A stretch of 64,000 nucleotides of DNA, from positions 930,001 through 994,000 of the forward strand of contig NZ_CP045670.1 in assembly GCF_017161325.1 (NCBI RefSeq), read 5' to 3'. Of this stretch, positions 44,121 to 53,183 are shown in pieces (the first letter of the stretch is position 1; each line of letters begins with the position of its first letter). The notes under the pieces were generated by a model that saw only the letters and a program-made list of their open reading frames with translations, had not been told where the DNA came from and made no database searches. Source of the DNA: Treponema pedis. Its GTDB lineage: Bacteria > Spirochaetota > Spirochaetia > Treponematales > Treponemataceae. The translations under genes and the position numbers were made by a program.

Positions 44121-44128
44121 GTCAATTG

Positions 44129-44181
44129 CCTCCTAATGAATTTACGGGAGCGATTATATACATATAAGACATGTTTTGCAA
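44129..44181 (-). promoter_or_regulatory. MCP promoter and ribosome-binding site
   Basis: On minus: TTGCAA (44181-44176), 17-bp spacer, TATAAT (44158-44153), then AGGAGG (44134-44129) 8 nt before ATG 44120. A second TTGACA-17-TATATT (44125-44120, 44102-44097) overlaps this start and would begin transcription inside the C-tract. Confidence 0.6.
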
Positions 44182-44278
44182 TAGAAAAAATAAAGAAAAT
44201 GCAACAATTTTTAAAAATCTTTATAAGATTTTTTGTTTTATAGACCGTTAAATCCCGAATTGTATTTACCGAATAAAA

Positions 44279-45598
44279 TTAAAGCGGATTTTCTATAAGT
44301 ACAAGTTCCGATTTTTCGATTGTACTTATTTCTTCGAGTTTTTTATAAGGTAAAACAAAACGTTCCATTTCGGGAGGTTTTAATTCCGTATATTTTTTTT
44401 CAAAAATCGTTTTACCGTTTACATTTAATTCTAATTTTACATTTTTTAACTCTTCGGAGGAGCGAAAATAAAAAACAATATCGGTTTTTAGTTCGGGATT
44501 GATTTCCTGCGGAACGGCGTAAAGGAATTTTCCTTTAAGTTCTATTTTGCATTTGTCCGGATATTCTTTTTCGTTTTTTTCCGCCTTACTTAAAGAAATA
44601 TTTTCCGCAAAGCGGCAAGCGGCTTCTCCTGCCGTTTTTCCCGACTCGGAAACGTAGTCTACCAGGTCGTTTACATGCAATGCGTTTCCGCATGAAAATA
44701 AACCGCTTATCTTTGTATGCATTTCCTGGTCTACTATAGGGCCCTTTGTTTTTTCGTTTATGGGAACGTTTAAACTTAATAAGATTTCATTTTCCGGGAT
44801 TAAACCGACACTTAAAATTAAAGTATCACATTCGATACGTCTTTCGGTACCCGGAACGGGGTTCATCTTTTCGTCAACCTTTGCAACATAAACGGCTTTT
44901 ATCCTTTTTTCACCTTCAACCGAAGTTACGGTTGTTTTTAAATGAAGAGGAATGCCGTAATCTTCAAGACATTGTACGAGGTTTCGGGTTAAGCCTGAAG
45001 GTACGGATTTGATTTCGTAGACTCCTTCGACTTTAGCTCCTTCTATAGTAAGCCTGCGTGCCATAATAAGGCCTATGTCTCCCGAGCCCAGTATTACGCA
45101 TTTTTTCCCGGGCATATAACCGTGTAAATTTATAAAAGCTTGCGCTTGTCCTGCGGTAAAAATTCCTGCCGGTCTGTCGCCGTGTATTGCGACTTGTCTG
45201 TCGGTTCTTTCGCGGCAGCCCGTTGCGGCAATAAGACTTTTTGCCCTTAAATTAAAAACACCGTATTCGGGATTTGTAAATTCCATGGAAAAAAACTTAT
45301 TTTCTTTTTTTAACTTGGTTAAAAAAGTAAAAAGAAAAATATCTATATTTTCTCTTGCCTCTACCATTTCCTTGTAACGCCACGCATATTCAGGGCCTGT
45401 CAGTCTTTCCTTAAAGCGGATTAGACCGAAGCCGTCATGAATACATTGCTTTAAAATGCCTCCTATCTGCTCTTCTCTTTCTATAAGGGCGATTTTCAGC
45501 TTGGGATTTTTTTCCGAGGCGGCCAGGGCCGCAGCCGTCCCTGCGGGGCCTCCGCCTATAACGATGATGTCATAATCGGTAAATGCAAGTTGTTTCAT
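44279..45598 (-). CDS. FAD/NAD-dependent oxidoreductase
   Basis: Flavoprotein of 439 aa. The FAD dinucleotide loop is IIVIGGGPAGTAAALAASE at residue 9; a second Rossmann segment KKCVILGSGDIGLIMARRL near 170 binds NAD(P); LFSCGNALHVNDLVDYVSES near 310 is the FAD closing motif. EEQIGGILKQCIHDGFG is shared with the small FAD oxidoreductases found beside GlpA-type glycerol-3-phosphate dehydrogenases and with HcnB-like opine-oxidase subunits. The C-terminal 90 residues form a beta-rich extension I do not recognise. No GlpA or DUF1667 partner lies here, so the electron donor is open. Confidence 0.87.
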   Translation of the reverse strand: MKQLAFTDYDIIVIGGGPAGTAAALAASEKNPKLKIALIEREEQIGGILKQCIHDGFGLIRFKERLTGPEYAWRYKEMVEARENIDIFLFTFLTKLKKENKFFSMEFTNPEYGVFNLRAKSLIAATGCRERTDRQVAIHGDRPAGIFTAGQAQAFINLHGYMPGKKCVILGSGDIGLIMARRLTIEGAKVEGVYEIKSVPSGLTRNLVQCLEDYGIPLHLKTTVTSVEGEKRIKAVYVAKVDEKMNPVPGTERRIECDTLILSVGLIPENEILLSLNVPINEKTKGPIVDQEMHTKISGLFSCGNALHVNDLVDYVSESGKTAGEAACRFAENISLSKAEKNEKEYPDKCKIELKGKFLYAVPQEINPELKTDIVFYFRSSEELKNVKLELNVNGKTIFEKKYTELKPPEMERFVLPYKKLEEISTIEKSELVLIENPL

Positions 45599-45793
45599 TT
45601 AAATCTATGATAATACGGGAAGTAATATCTGTCAAGGATATCGTATTGGGTTTATTTTTTTAATATTTTTTAGTATAGACAAAATAAATAAATTATACTA
45701 TTGTTTATATGGGGAGTTAGGAGATTTTTTATTGAACTAATGTATTAATTGATATAAAGGATATATACTGTAAACTTAAAAAGGGGTAATTGT

Positions 45794-46768
45794 ATGGATA
45801 ATCATGTGATTGAAGTAACTAATCTTTCAAGAACATTTAAAACACATACCGGATTTTTAAAAAAAAAGACGGAAGTTGTTAATGCCGTTCAAAATGTGTC
45901 ATTTAAAGTAAATCAAGGAGAAATATTTGGTTTAGTAGGGCCAAACGGAGCGGGTAAGACTACAATTATAAAAATACTTACCACTATTCTTGCTCCTACA
46001 GGCGGTACATGTAAAGTTTTAGGGTATGATACGTTTGGACAAGAAAAACAAATACGACCTCATATTAATTTTATATTCGGCGGAGAGTACGGTGTATATC
46101 GTAGGCTTTCTGCAAAAGATAATCTTACTTATTTTTCAAACCTATATAAAATCCCGGCACATATTCAAAATGAAAGAATTCCAAAATTACTCAATCTTGT
46201 CGGATTGGCAGAAAGAGCAAATTATCGAGTTGAAACCTATTCAAAAGGAATGATACAACGGCTGCAAATAGCTAAAGGCCTTATAAATAATCCGCAGATT
46301 ATTTTTATGGATGAACCTACTATAGGTCTTGACCCCATCGGTGCAACGGAGCTGCATACGATAATTAAACGGTTAACAGCACAATCTAAAACAATAGTTT
46401 TTACTTCACACTATATGCATGAAGTTCAAGAACTTTGTCAACGGGTTGCTATAATCAATAAAGGAAATCTGCTTATCTGCGATACTGTTGATAATTTAAT
46501 GGAACAAATTGACAATATAATATCAATGACCGTAGAAATTCGTAATAAAATAGATACTAAAAAAATATTGGAAATTGAAGGCGTTATTGAAACGGAATGG
46601 CTTAATAAGGATTGTTCTAAACTCCGTATTAAATATACAACGGGATACAATAATATTGCAGCCTGCATAATTGAAGCTTTGGAGAGTAATAATATCATAA
46701 AAATGGATATTTCGGAGCCTTCCCTTGAAAATGTTTATATTAAACTTGTAGGTATAAATCATGAATAA
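45794..46768 (+). CDS. ABC-2-type exporter ATPase
   Basis: ATPase of 324 aa. Walker A GPNGAGKTTIIKIL near residue 50, signature YSKGMIQRLQIAKGL, Walker B IIFMDEPTIGLDP, switch TSHYMHEVQEL. The last 85 residues form the DrrA/NatA-type accessory domain. Start ATG 45794 after AAGGGG. The two following genes are its permeases, the first overlapping it by 8 bp, so the three are an operon for export of a drug, polyketide-like compound, lipid or sodium. Confidence 0.93.
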   Translation: MDNHVIEVTNLSRTFKTHTGFLKKKTEVVNAVQNVSFKVNQGEIFGLVGPNGAGKTTIIKILTTILAPTGGTCKVLGYDTFGQEKQIRPHINFIFGGEYGVYRRLSAKDNLTYFSNLYKIPAHIQNERIPKLLNLVGLAERANYRVETYSKGMIQRLQIAKGLINNPQIIFMDEPTIGLDPIGATELHTIIKRLTAQSKTIVFTSHYMHEVQELCQRVAIINKGNLLICDTVDNLMEQIDNIISMTVEIRNKIDTKKILEIEGVIETEWLNKDCSKLRIKYTTGYNNIAACIIEALESNNIIKMDISEPSLENVYIKLVGINHE

Positions 46769-47537
46769 AATTATTTGGACGTCTATTTTATTACAGATAA
46801 AACAATCATGGGCTCGCCCGATGTACCGTTTTTGTATTGTAATACAACCGTGTTTATATATAATAATGACGTATATGATGTTTAAAGTATCTACTATAAA
46901 AAACTTTATGAGTTTTGTTGTATTGGGAACCGGAATGCTTACATTATGGAGTTCCATTGCTTTTTCATCCGCCGGTGATATAGATAGAGAGCGTAGAATG
47001 GGAACGTTAAAAAACATTATGAGTACGCCGACAGATTATAGAATCATTATATTTAGTAAAACTCTCGGTAATACATTATTAGGCAGCCTTCCAATGGTCA
47101 TTATTTTTGTAATTACCGCAATATTTTTTAAAGATTTATTTTACCTTGCAAATCCAATCCTGTTTATTATTTCTTTTTTTGAAATGATAGTATCATTTAT
47201 GGCGATATCTTTAATATTTGCAGCCTTATTTACATTGTCACGTAAAACAAGAATTTTTATGAATTGCATGGAATTTCCAATATATATTTTATGCGGGTTT
47301 TTAATACCAATCGAAAATCTTCCGCAATGGATACGCTGGTTGTCATGGGCTCTCTCTCCCACATGGACAGTTAAAATCATTATAATGACAATAGAAGGTG
47401 TTAATAATATAAAAGAATATATTGTTATTTCAATTATTCTTTTAATACTTACCATTGTATATTTTATTTCGGCTTATATAATATTGGGTCTTGTTGAAAA
47501 ACGGGTACGCATAACGGCAACAATGGAGATAAGTTAA
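46761..47537 (+). CDS. ABC-2-type permease 1
   Basis: Membrane protein of 258 aa with six helices (e.g. FVVLGTGMLTLWSSIAF; MVIIFVITAIFF; FIISFFEMIVSFMAISLIF). The segment RERRMGTLKNIMSTPTDYR is the ABC2 coupling motif (E-x-G-T-L). PIYILCGFLIPIENLPQWIR, with WLSWALSP after it, is the typical ABC2 ending. Overlaps the ATPase gene; paired with the next permease as a heterodimer. Confidence 0.9.
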   Translation: MNKIIWTSILLQIKQSWARPMYRFCIVIQPCLYIIMTYMMFKVSTIKNFMSFVVLGTGMLTLWSSIAFSSAGDIDRERRMGTLKNIMSTPTDYRIIIFSKTLGNTLLGSLPMVIIFVITAIFFKDLFYLANPILFIISFFEMIVSFMAISLIFAALFTLSRKTRIFMNCMEFPIYILCGFLIPIENLPQWIRWLSWALSPTWTVKIIIMTIEGVNNIKEYIVISIILLILTIVYFISAYIILGLVEKRVRITATMEIS

Positions 47538-47538
47538 T

Positions 47539-48318
47539 ATGAAGCGTTTTTTTCAACAGTCCTATTTATCATTTAAAGCATTATTCGGTTGGGTAGACCC
47601 GGTCTCATATCTGTTTGTAAAAATTATTACACCTATTTTTCAACTCGTATTTTTTTGTATGCTGGCGGATTTTCTTTATACGGGAAAGGATATTGCAAAA
47701 TATGTAGCCGGGAATGCTATCATTTTGTGTTCTTATAACTGCATTTTCGGCGTTGGAAACATACTTCGTGAAGAAAGATATTTCGGAACCTTAAAAAATA
47801 CGGTGGCAGCATTAGCCAATACATTGTCCAATTTTCTTAATAAGATAATTATCCATATTTTTGATTCTTTAGTAACGGTTTTCATATCACTTTTAGCAGG
47901 TATTTTTATATTTAATGCCGATTTTTCGGCTATAAATATTCCGGCTTTTATATTAATAATATTATGCGGAATTTTTTCAGCGGCCTGTATGGGGTTGCTG
48001 CTTGCATCATTCGGGTTGATAACCGACAGTATGAATTTAATTCTTAATATTATCTCGGTAATGTTTCTTGTTTTTACAGGAGCAAATTATCCTATAGAAA
48101 AATTACCCGCAATGCTTAAGCCGGTATCATATTTATTACCTTTAACCAGAAGTATTGCATTAACAAAAAATTTACTTGCAGGAGAGAGCTTGATTCGCAA
48201 CTTATCTTTATTTTTTGGAGAATTTATTATCGGAGTAATATATCTGGTGCTGGGATATATCATATTGCGTTATTGTGAAAAGATAGCAATAAAAAAAGGT
48301 TCTTTAGATATTTTTTAA
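47539..48318 (+). CDS. ABC-2-type permease 2
   Basis: Second half of the exporter, 259 aa, six helices. It has the EERYFGTLKNTVAALAN coupling motif and MFLVFTGANYPIEKLPAML followed by YLLPLTRSIALTKNLL near the end. ATG 47539 lies 1 bp past the upstream stop, so it is translated by coupling. No substrate clue. Confidence 0.9.
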   Translation: MKRFFQQSYLSFKALFGWVDPVSYLFVKIITPIFQLVFFCMLADFLYTGKDIAKYVAGNAIILCSYNCIFGVGNILREERYFGTLKNTVAALANTLSNFLNKIIIHIFDSLVTVFISLLAGIFIFNADFSAINIPAFILIILCGIFSAACMGLLLASFGLITDSMNLILNIISVMFLVFTGANYPIEKLPAMLKPVSYLLPLTRSIALTKNLLAGESLIRNLSLFFGEFIIGVIYLVLGYIILRYCEKIAIKKGSLDIF

Positions 48319-48498
48319 ACTGTATATCTTACAAGCACTGGGAATTACGCCAATTATAAAAAAAGTAAAAATTAAAGGTAAAAATATACATATAGATTTA
48401 ATGGATATTGACATACTAAATAAATAGGATTTAGGGTCGATACGAAATTCTTATAAAAATATATGGGAAAACATTTTATTATTAGAAAACAATCTATA

Positions 48499-49521
48499 TT
48501 ATAAATTTCTTGAATCGTAATTGGGATAATCTCCATGTTTTCTTTTTGTATCGGTGTACAACAAGGGTCCTATTTCGGAAAATCTTTTTCCGTTTTTCTT
48601 AAAAAGTTCAAGGTTGTGTTTTTCGTTTTTTAAGAATGAATCAAACCATGAAGTAATTAAATAAGAATATAAAGAAAAATTTTCCTTATGATAACCGCCG
48701 AAAATTTCAATACGGTAAGTATCCAAACAGTCGTTGTGATTTATATTTTTAAACGATAAAAAACATGCCGCCGTGTTTTTGTTCAGATTTTTAAAAAACC
48801 GATATGCTTTTTCGGGGTAAGCAATTACGTCCGTCTCGGAAGTTAAAATAAGAACCGCTCCGCGTATTTCGGAAAATTCATCGCCCAACTCTTCATTTTT
48901 ACCGGCAATTCTTTCGATAAATCCGGAAGCTCCGTTATAAGGGTGAATTGCAGTAACGGCTTTTACAAACGGCATAAAATCGGCGAAATATAAAGCCGCC
49001 GAGCCGCCCAACGAATGTACCGCTATACCTACATTTTCGGTATCGAGTAACCCGTACAGTTTGTGTTCGGGGTTTTCATTTTTTTCTTTTAGTAATTCGT
49101 ATGTGGAAGAAAGCGGGGCAATCCAATCTTTAGGAGCCTCTTTTTTTCTGGAGGTAAAAACTGCGGCGGCATATCCGTATGATGCTAAAATTCTTCCCAA
49201 CGGCAAAACGGAAAACTTGGAAGCTGCATATCCGTGAACAATCAGTATAAGAGGGCATTTACCTTCTTTTTTCGGAAGGTATACGGTAATAAGGCCTTTT
49301 ATATTTTCGGTATCGGAAAGCGATTCATCTTTTATGTTGTCTTTTAATGCGGTTTTATAAACATGATTGAATCCTACCTTACTTTCATCATTAAAAGCCC
49401 ATACTTTAAACCTGTCTTCTTTTTTTATATTTTGTGCATACGCAAAAATAAAACCGAAACAAAAAAAAGAAAAAATACTTTTTATTGCGAAAATTTTCCT
49501 CCTTTTGAAAAACTTAAGCAT
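48499..49521 (-). CDS. Secreted alpha/beta hydrolase
   Basis: Hydrolase of 340 aa with an N-terminal signal anchor (IFSFFCFGFIFAYAQN). Oxyanion strand LILIVHGYAASKF, nucleophile elbow GIAVHSLGGSAALY (G-x-S-x-G type), and an acid/His pair in LTSETDVIAYPEKAY and INHNDCLDTYR. Pattern fits the chlorophyllase/PET-hydrolase-like group of ester hydrolases. Likely periplasmic or membrane-tethered. Divergent from the TtcA-like gene. The natural ester is unknown. Confidence 0.87.
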   Translation of the reverse strand: MLKFFKRRKIFAIKSIFSFFCFGFIFAYAQNIKKEDRFKVWAFNDESKVGFNHVYKTALKDNIKDESLSDTENIKGLITVYLPKKEGKCPLILIVHGYAASKFSVLPLGRILASYGYAAAVFTSRKKEAPKDWIAPLSSTYELLKEKNENPEHKLYGLLDTENVGIAVHSLGGSAALYFADFMPFVKAVTAIHPYNGASGFIERIAGKNEELGDEFSEIRGAVLILTSETDVIAYPEKAYRFFKNLNKNTAACFLSFKNINHNDCLDTYRIEIFGGYHKENFSLYSYLITSWFDSFLKNEKHNLELFKKNGKRFSEIGPLLYTDTKRKHGDYPNYDSRNL

Positions 49522-49642
49522 ATAAACTCTCCTTTATAACATTAGAGAAGCAAATTCTATAATAAATTACATATCTTGTCAACAATATAATGCATTAATT
49601 TGCTATTGCTTTTTTTCTTAAAATCTTTTATCTTAATCGGCT

Positions 49643-50350
49643 ATGGCTAACCCGAAACTTTTTAGAACAATTGATAGAGCGGTATTCGATTATAAAATGA
49701 TAGAAGAAAACGACAGAATTTTACTTGCCGCTTCAGGCGGAAAAGATTCTACTGCATTGGCGGAGTATTTTTCGATGCGTATAAAACGGCCGAATCCTAA
49801 ATTTACCGTACATGCAATGCACATAGCTTCCGATGTTGCTCCGGAATTTTCTTCCGAAATTATAAAACGTTTTGACGAGTGGAATATTCCGTTAACCGTA
49901 AAAAAAATTTCGGTTTTAGGACGATTAAAGCCGGGAGAAAAAATGAATTGCTGGTGGTGTTCAAGTCAAAGACGTACCGAATTAAATAAATTTGCTATGG
50001 AAAACGGTTTTAATAAAATCGCTCTGGGTCATCATATAGATGATATTTTAGAAACGCTTTTAATGAATTCTCTTCAAAAAGGGATTTTAGCGACAATGCC
50101 TCCCGTTTTAAAATTCGATAAATATCCCGTTACGATAATACGCCCGCTTTGTCTTGCCGATTTATCGATGATTATAAGACATGCGGAAGAAGCGGGATAT
50201 ATTTGTTCTACATGCACATGTACATTTCAGGAAAACTCCGTCAGAAAAACGGCGCGTTCAAGATTGGCAGGATTAACGGGCGGCTCTTATAAGCTGAAAA
50301 TAAATTTGTTTAATTCTTTAAAAAATATACTTCCTAAATATCTTCCCTGA
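49643..50350 (+). CDS. TtcA-like tRNA 2-thiolation protein
   Basis: PP-loop ATPase of 235 aa that adenylates a tRNA base for sulfur insertion. P-loop LLAASGGKDSTALAEYF at residue 30, CWWCSSQRRTEL (first Cys pair), IALGHHIDDILETLLMN, and CSTCTC near 190 supply the conserved motifs; in TtcA the CxxC plus a third Cys hold a 4Fe-4S cluster. Slightly shorter than E. coli TtcA. ATG 49643 has no strong Shine-Dalgarno. Assignment to TtcA (cytidine 32) rather than TtuA is by size and the CWWC form, and not certain. Confidence 0.85.
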   Translation: MANPKLFRTIDRAVFDYKMIEENDRILLAASGGKDSTALAEYFSMRIKRPNPKFTVHAMHIASDVAPEFSSEIIKRFDEWNIPLTVKKISVLGRLKPGEKMNCWWCSSQRRTELNKFAMENGFNKIALGHHIDDILETLLMNSLQKGILATMPPVLKFDKYPVTIIRPLCLADLSMIIRHAEEAGYICSTCTCTFQENSVRKTARSRLAGLTGGSYKLKINLFNSLKNILPKYLP

Positions 50351-50375
50351 TTATTTAAAGTTTAAATGCGTTATT

Positions 50376-51161
50376 TTACCCGCCTAAAAAGTACCTTGCA
50401 AATAAGTCGTAAAACAACTTTGCAAAAAGAAGGCATATTACAATAACCATAAGAGGACGTATAAAAGCCGCACCCTTTTTTAAAGCAAGCCCCGCACCCA
50501 GATAATTACCCATTATTCCGCATATTGCCGCAGGAATTGCAATCCGATAAATAACACTTCCGTTTAAAACGGCTACAATGAGAGAAGCATAGTTTGAAGC
50601 AAGGTTTAAAATTTTCGCATTGCCTGAAGCTGTTTTTAAATCATATTTCATACATGCGGAAAATACAATTATGGCAATAGTTCCCGTTCCGGGGCCTATA
50701 AGACCGTCATAAAAGCCTACCGCCAAACCGGTATAAGCTGCAAAACGGAAAGCTTTTGCTTTTGAAATTTCTTCGACTTTGTTTTCAACCCCGAAATTCT
50801 TTTTTAATAAAAGTGCTGCCGCAACTACGGGAAGTATAATTATCAGTACCGTTTTTAAAACCTCAGGATTTATTTTAAAAGCTATTTTTATTCCGATAAA
50901 TGAAGAAATAAACGAGCATATTGCGGAAATAAAGGCAATCTTCCAATCCAATGCTCCGTTTTTAAAAAAACGCATTGCGGAAAAACCGGTCCCGCAGGCG
51001 GCGGAAAATTTATTACAGCCGATTGCCGTATGCGTGTTAAGTCCCGTAAATAAATATGCGGGAAGCGAAATCAAGCCTCCTCCGCCTGCCGCCGAATCTA
51101 CAAGACCTGCGAGAAAAACACAAAAATATAGAATAAGTGCAGACCAAATTGTTAATTGCAT
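50376..51161 (-). CDS. TauE/SafE-family (TSUP) permease
   Basis: Permease of 261 aa with about eight helices. Signature segments: GLVDSAAGGGGLISLPAYL (repeat 1) and GFYDGLIGPGTGTIAIIVF (repeat 2), followed by ASGNAKILNLASNYASLI. TSUP proteins move sulfite, sulfonates or other organic anions. Start at 51161 (MQLTIWSALILYF). Divergent from the TetR gene at 51275, which may control it. Confidence 0.9.
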   Translation of the reverse strand: MQLTIWSALILYFCVFLAGLVDSAAGGGGLISLPAYLFTGLNTHTAIGCNKFSAACGTGFSAMRFFKNGALDWKIAFISAICSFISSFIGIKIAFKINPEVLKTVLIIILPVVAAALLLKKNFGVENKVEEISKAKAFRFAAYTGLAVGFYDGLIGPGTGTIAIIVFSACMKYDLKTASGNAKILNLASNYASLIVAVLNGSVIYRIAIPAAICGIMGNYLGAGLALKKGAAFIRPLMVIVICLLFAKLFYDLFARYFLGG

Positions 51162-51274
51162 TTTTTTATTTTATATGATTTTTACATTTTTGTATATCGG
51201 CTCTTCATTGATGTAAAATTATTTTTATGTTACTATACCGGAAATCTATATAATACTTTGTAGAGGAGAAGTCT

Positions 51275-51850
51275 TTGCCTGCTAATTTTACAATTGAAGA
51301 AAAAGAAGCGGTTAGAAAAGCTCTTTTTAAAAAAGGATATGAACTTTTATCTCAATATGGAATGAAAAAGTTAAAGATACACGATATTGCCCGTGCCGTA
51401 GGTATAGCGGCAGGAACCTTTTATCATTTTTTTCCAAGTAAAGATGCTTTTATTTCGGAACTGATAAAAGCCCGCAAACGGCAATCCATAGAAAATTTTA
51501 AAGCGCTTGCATCTAAATATCCGAAAGGAATACCTTTTAAGGAAATGAAGATGTATCTGCTTAATAATTTGAATAATGAAAATATTTACAGGCTTCTTTC
51601 GCAAGAAGATTACAATACCTTAATGCAAAAGTTTGATTTATCGCAATCGGAAGAAGAAACGGTAGAAAAAACGGGAGCTTATATTATGAGTAAATTGGCT
51701 ACCGATAAAACTGCGGAAGATTTTAAATTGTTTTCCGAAGCATATAAAATTATTATAATCGGTACTTCCGATTTAACTAAACTGAATACCGATGTGCTTA
51801 ATTCCGTATCTGAAAAACTGGTAGAGTCCGCTTGTAAATTTCTTTATTAA
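51275..51850 (+). CDS. TetR/AcrR-family regulator
   Basis: Repressor of 191 aa. TTG start at 51275 with AGAGGAG 5-8 nt upstream (MPANFTIEEKEAVRK). Helix-turn-helix: KLKIHDIARAVGIAAGTFYH then FFPSKDAFISELI. The remaining 130 residues are the ligand-binding helices. Its stop overlaps that of the convergent Rrf2 gene (TTAA shared). It may regulate the divergent TSUP permease; ligand unknown. Confidence 0.9.
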   Translation: MPANFTIEEKEAVRKALFKKGYELLSQYGMKKLKIHDIARAVGIAAGTFYHFFPSKDAFISELIKARKRQSIENFKALASKYPKGIPFKEMKMYLLNNLNNENIYRLLSQEDYNTLMQKFDLSQSEEETVEKTGAYIMSKLATDKTAEDFKLFSEAYKIIIIGTSDLTKLNTDVLNSVSEKLVESACKFLY

Positions 51851-52266
51851 ACCAGTTTGTTTAAAATATTTTGCAAGGTATAAGACTTTAATTTTTTTTC
51901 AAGGGAAAGCTGTGCTTCGGAAAAGCAGTTTTCAAGAAGAACATCTATTTTATTTGCAACGGGACAATCCTGTTCTTTATTTTTATGTATTTTAAACAGC
52001 TTACCGTCTTTTACCGATTCAACGGCGTTAAATACATCAAGAAAATTTATTTCGGAAGCTTTGCGGGTTAAACAAATTCCTCCGGTTCCCGCCGTAATGG
52101 AAATAAGTCCCGCTTTTTTTAATAAGCCCATTAAATTTCTAATAACGACGGGATTTGTTTTTACGCTTGAAGCAATAAATTCGCTTGTAACCTTATGCGT
52201 ATTTTTAAAAAATTCTACGCAAAGCAAAATATGTATTGAAACCGAAAATTTTGTCCCTATTTGCAT
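51847..52266 (-). CDS. Rrf2-family transcriptional regulator
   Basis: ATG at 52266 (MQIGTKFSVSIHILLC) behind AAGGA. 139 aa: winged helix with VTSEFIASSVKTNPVVIRNL as recognition part and AGLISITAGTGGICLTRKAS as wing. A lone Cys at 'EQDCPVANK' and another in ENCFSEA, not the three-Cys set of IscR/NsrR, so an Fe-S cluster is doubtful. It lies 69 bp downstream of the NAD(P)-binding gene on the same strand, a common pair, and may bind the palindrome at 52998-53030. Confidence 0.9.
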   Translation of the reverse strand: MQIGTKFSVSIHILLCVEFFKNTHKVTSEFIASSVKTNPVVIRNLMGLLKKAGLISITAGTGGICLTRKASEINFLDVFNAVESVKDGKLFKIHKNKEQDCPVANKIDVLLENCFSEAQLSLEKKLKSYTLQNILNKLV

Positions 52267-52334
52267 ATAATAAATCCTTATAAAAATATTATACACAAAA
52301 GACAAAAAATAACTATCGGTTACGTATTTATAAT

Positions 52335-52970
52335 TTATATACTTACAACCGAAAAATTCTTTTGAATAAATTTAGCATTTTCAAACTCGTCAATCATTGC
52401 AATTGCATAATCGGCATAACTTATAGAACTTTCTCCCTTGGAATTAAACGGAACTTCCGCTCCTGAAAGTTTATACTTACCGCATCGCTTCCCGTCAGGA
52501 TTAAAATCGAACGGCGGACAAAGATATGTCCATAATACATCTTTGCATTCTTTTAACTCCATAAAGGCATTAACTTCCGCCCGTGCAAGAGGCTTAAATT
52601 CTTCGGGGAAGTCGGGCGCATTTAAAAGCATGGTTTTATGCGAGGAATCGGTGTATAAACAACCGGCTCCGCCTACAACTAAAAGTCTGGTTTTTGAATT
52701 TTTTAAGCATTCGCATAAATGCCTAAGAGAGCTGCCGTGTTGGGGAAATTTGTCCTCCGTCCATACTCCGAAAGAATCGATGACGGCATCGAACCCTTTT
52801 AAATCCTCCGCCGTTAAATCAAATAAGTCTTTTTGTAAAACCTTTGCCTTAGGGTTTTTTGCTTTTTTATGACGTATTACGGCGGTAACCTCATAACCTC
52901 TGCTGACGGCTTCATTTGTTAAGCATAGCCCCTGCTTTCCGTTAGCTCCGATAATTGCAATCTTTTTCAT
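52335..52970 (-). CDS. NAD(P)-binding protein, YwnB/NmrA-like
   Basis: Rossmann protein of 211 aa: KIAIIGANGKQGLCLTNEAV at residue 3, GYEVTAVIRHKK, VLQKDLFDLTAEDLKGFDAV, and LLVVGGAGCLYTD. It belongs to the atypical-SDR group annotated as NAD(P)H-binding or NADH-flavin reductase, often controlled by Rrf2/HxlR thiol- or stress-sensing regulators. Start ATG 52970 behind TAGGAG. Its promoter carries a 33-bp palindrome. Probably part of an electrophile or oxidative-stress response together with the Rrf2 gene downstream. Confidence 0.87.
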   Translation of the reverse strand: MKKIAIIGANGKQGLCLTNEAVSRGYEVTAVIRHKKAKNPKAKVLQKDLFDLTAEDLKGFDAVIDSFGVWTEDKFPQHGSSLRHLCECLKNSKTRLLVVGGAGCLYTDSSHKTMLLNAPDFPEEFKPLARAEVNAFMELKECKDVLWTYLCPPFDFNPDGKRCGKYKLSGAEVPFNSKGESSISYADYAIAMIDEFENAKFIQKNFSVVSI

Positions 52971-52997
52971 TTTTAACTCCTATTATTAAAATAAAAT

Positions 52998-53075
52998 ATC
53001 TTGATGTAATCATAATGATTACATCAAGATAATAACACGGTAATAGGTGTGATGTCAATAGATGTAATATAAATA
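52998..53075 (-). promoter_or_regulatory. Promoter with 33-bp perfect palindrome
   Basis: On minus: TTGACA near 53056, 17-bp spacer, TTATTA, then a perfect palindrome (16-nt arms, ATCTTGATGTAATCAT, single central base; 52998-53030) between transcription start and TAGGAG. A looser inverted pair (GTGTAAC ... TTACATC) lies upstream of the -35. Likely operators of the Rrf2 regulator. Confidence 0.65.
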
Positions 53076-53183
53076 GTTACACCAAATAAAATTTTTACGG
53101 GTTTTATAGATGTTTTACGTTTACAAGGTTGTTCCGCTTGTTTTTTTCGGGGATTTAATATACTATTGTTTTACGGAATATTT

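Noticed and set aside
44097-44125. TTGACA-17-TATATT as the main MCP promoter
   Set aside because: Good consensus, but the upstream TTGCAA-17-TATAAT is followed by an ideally placed AGGAGG and ATG, which this promoter would cut off. Kept only as a second possibility.
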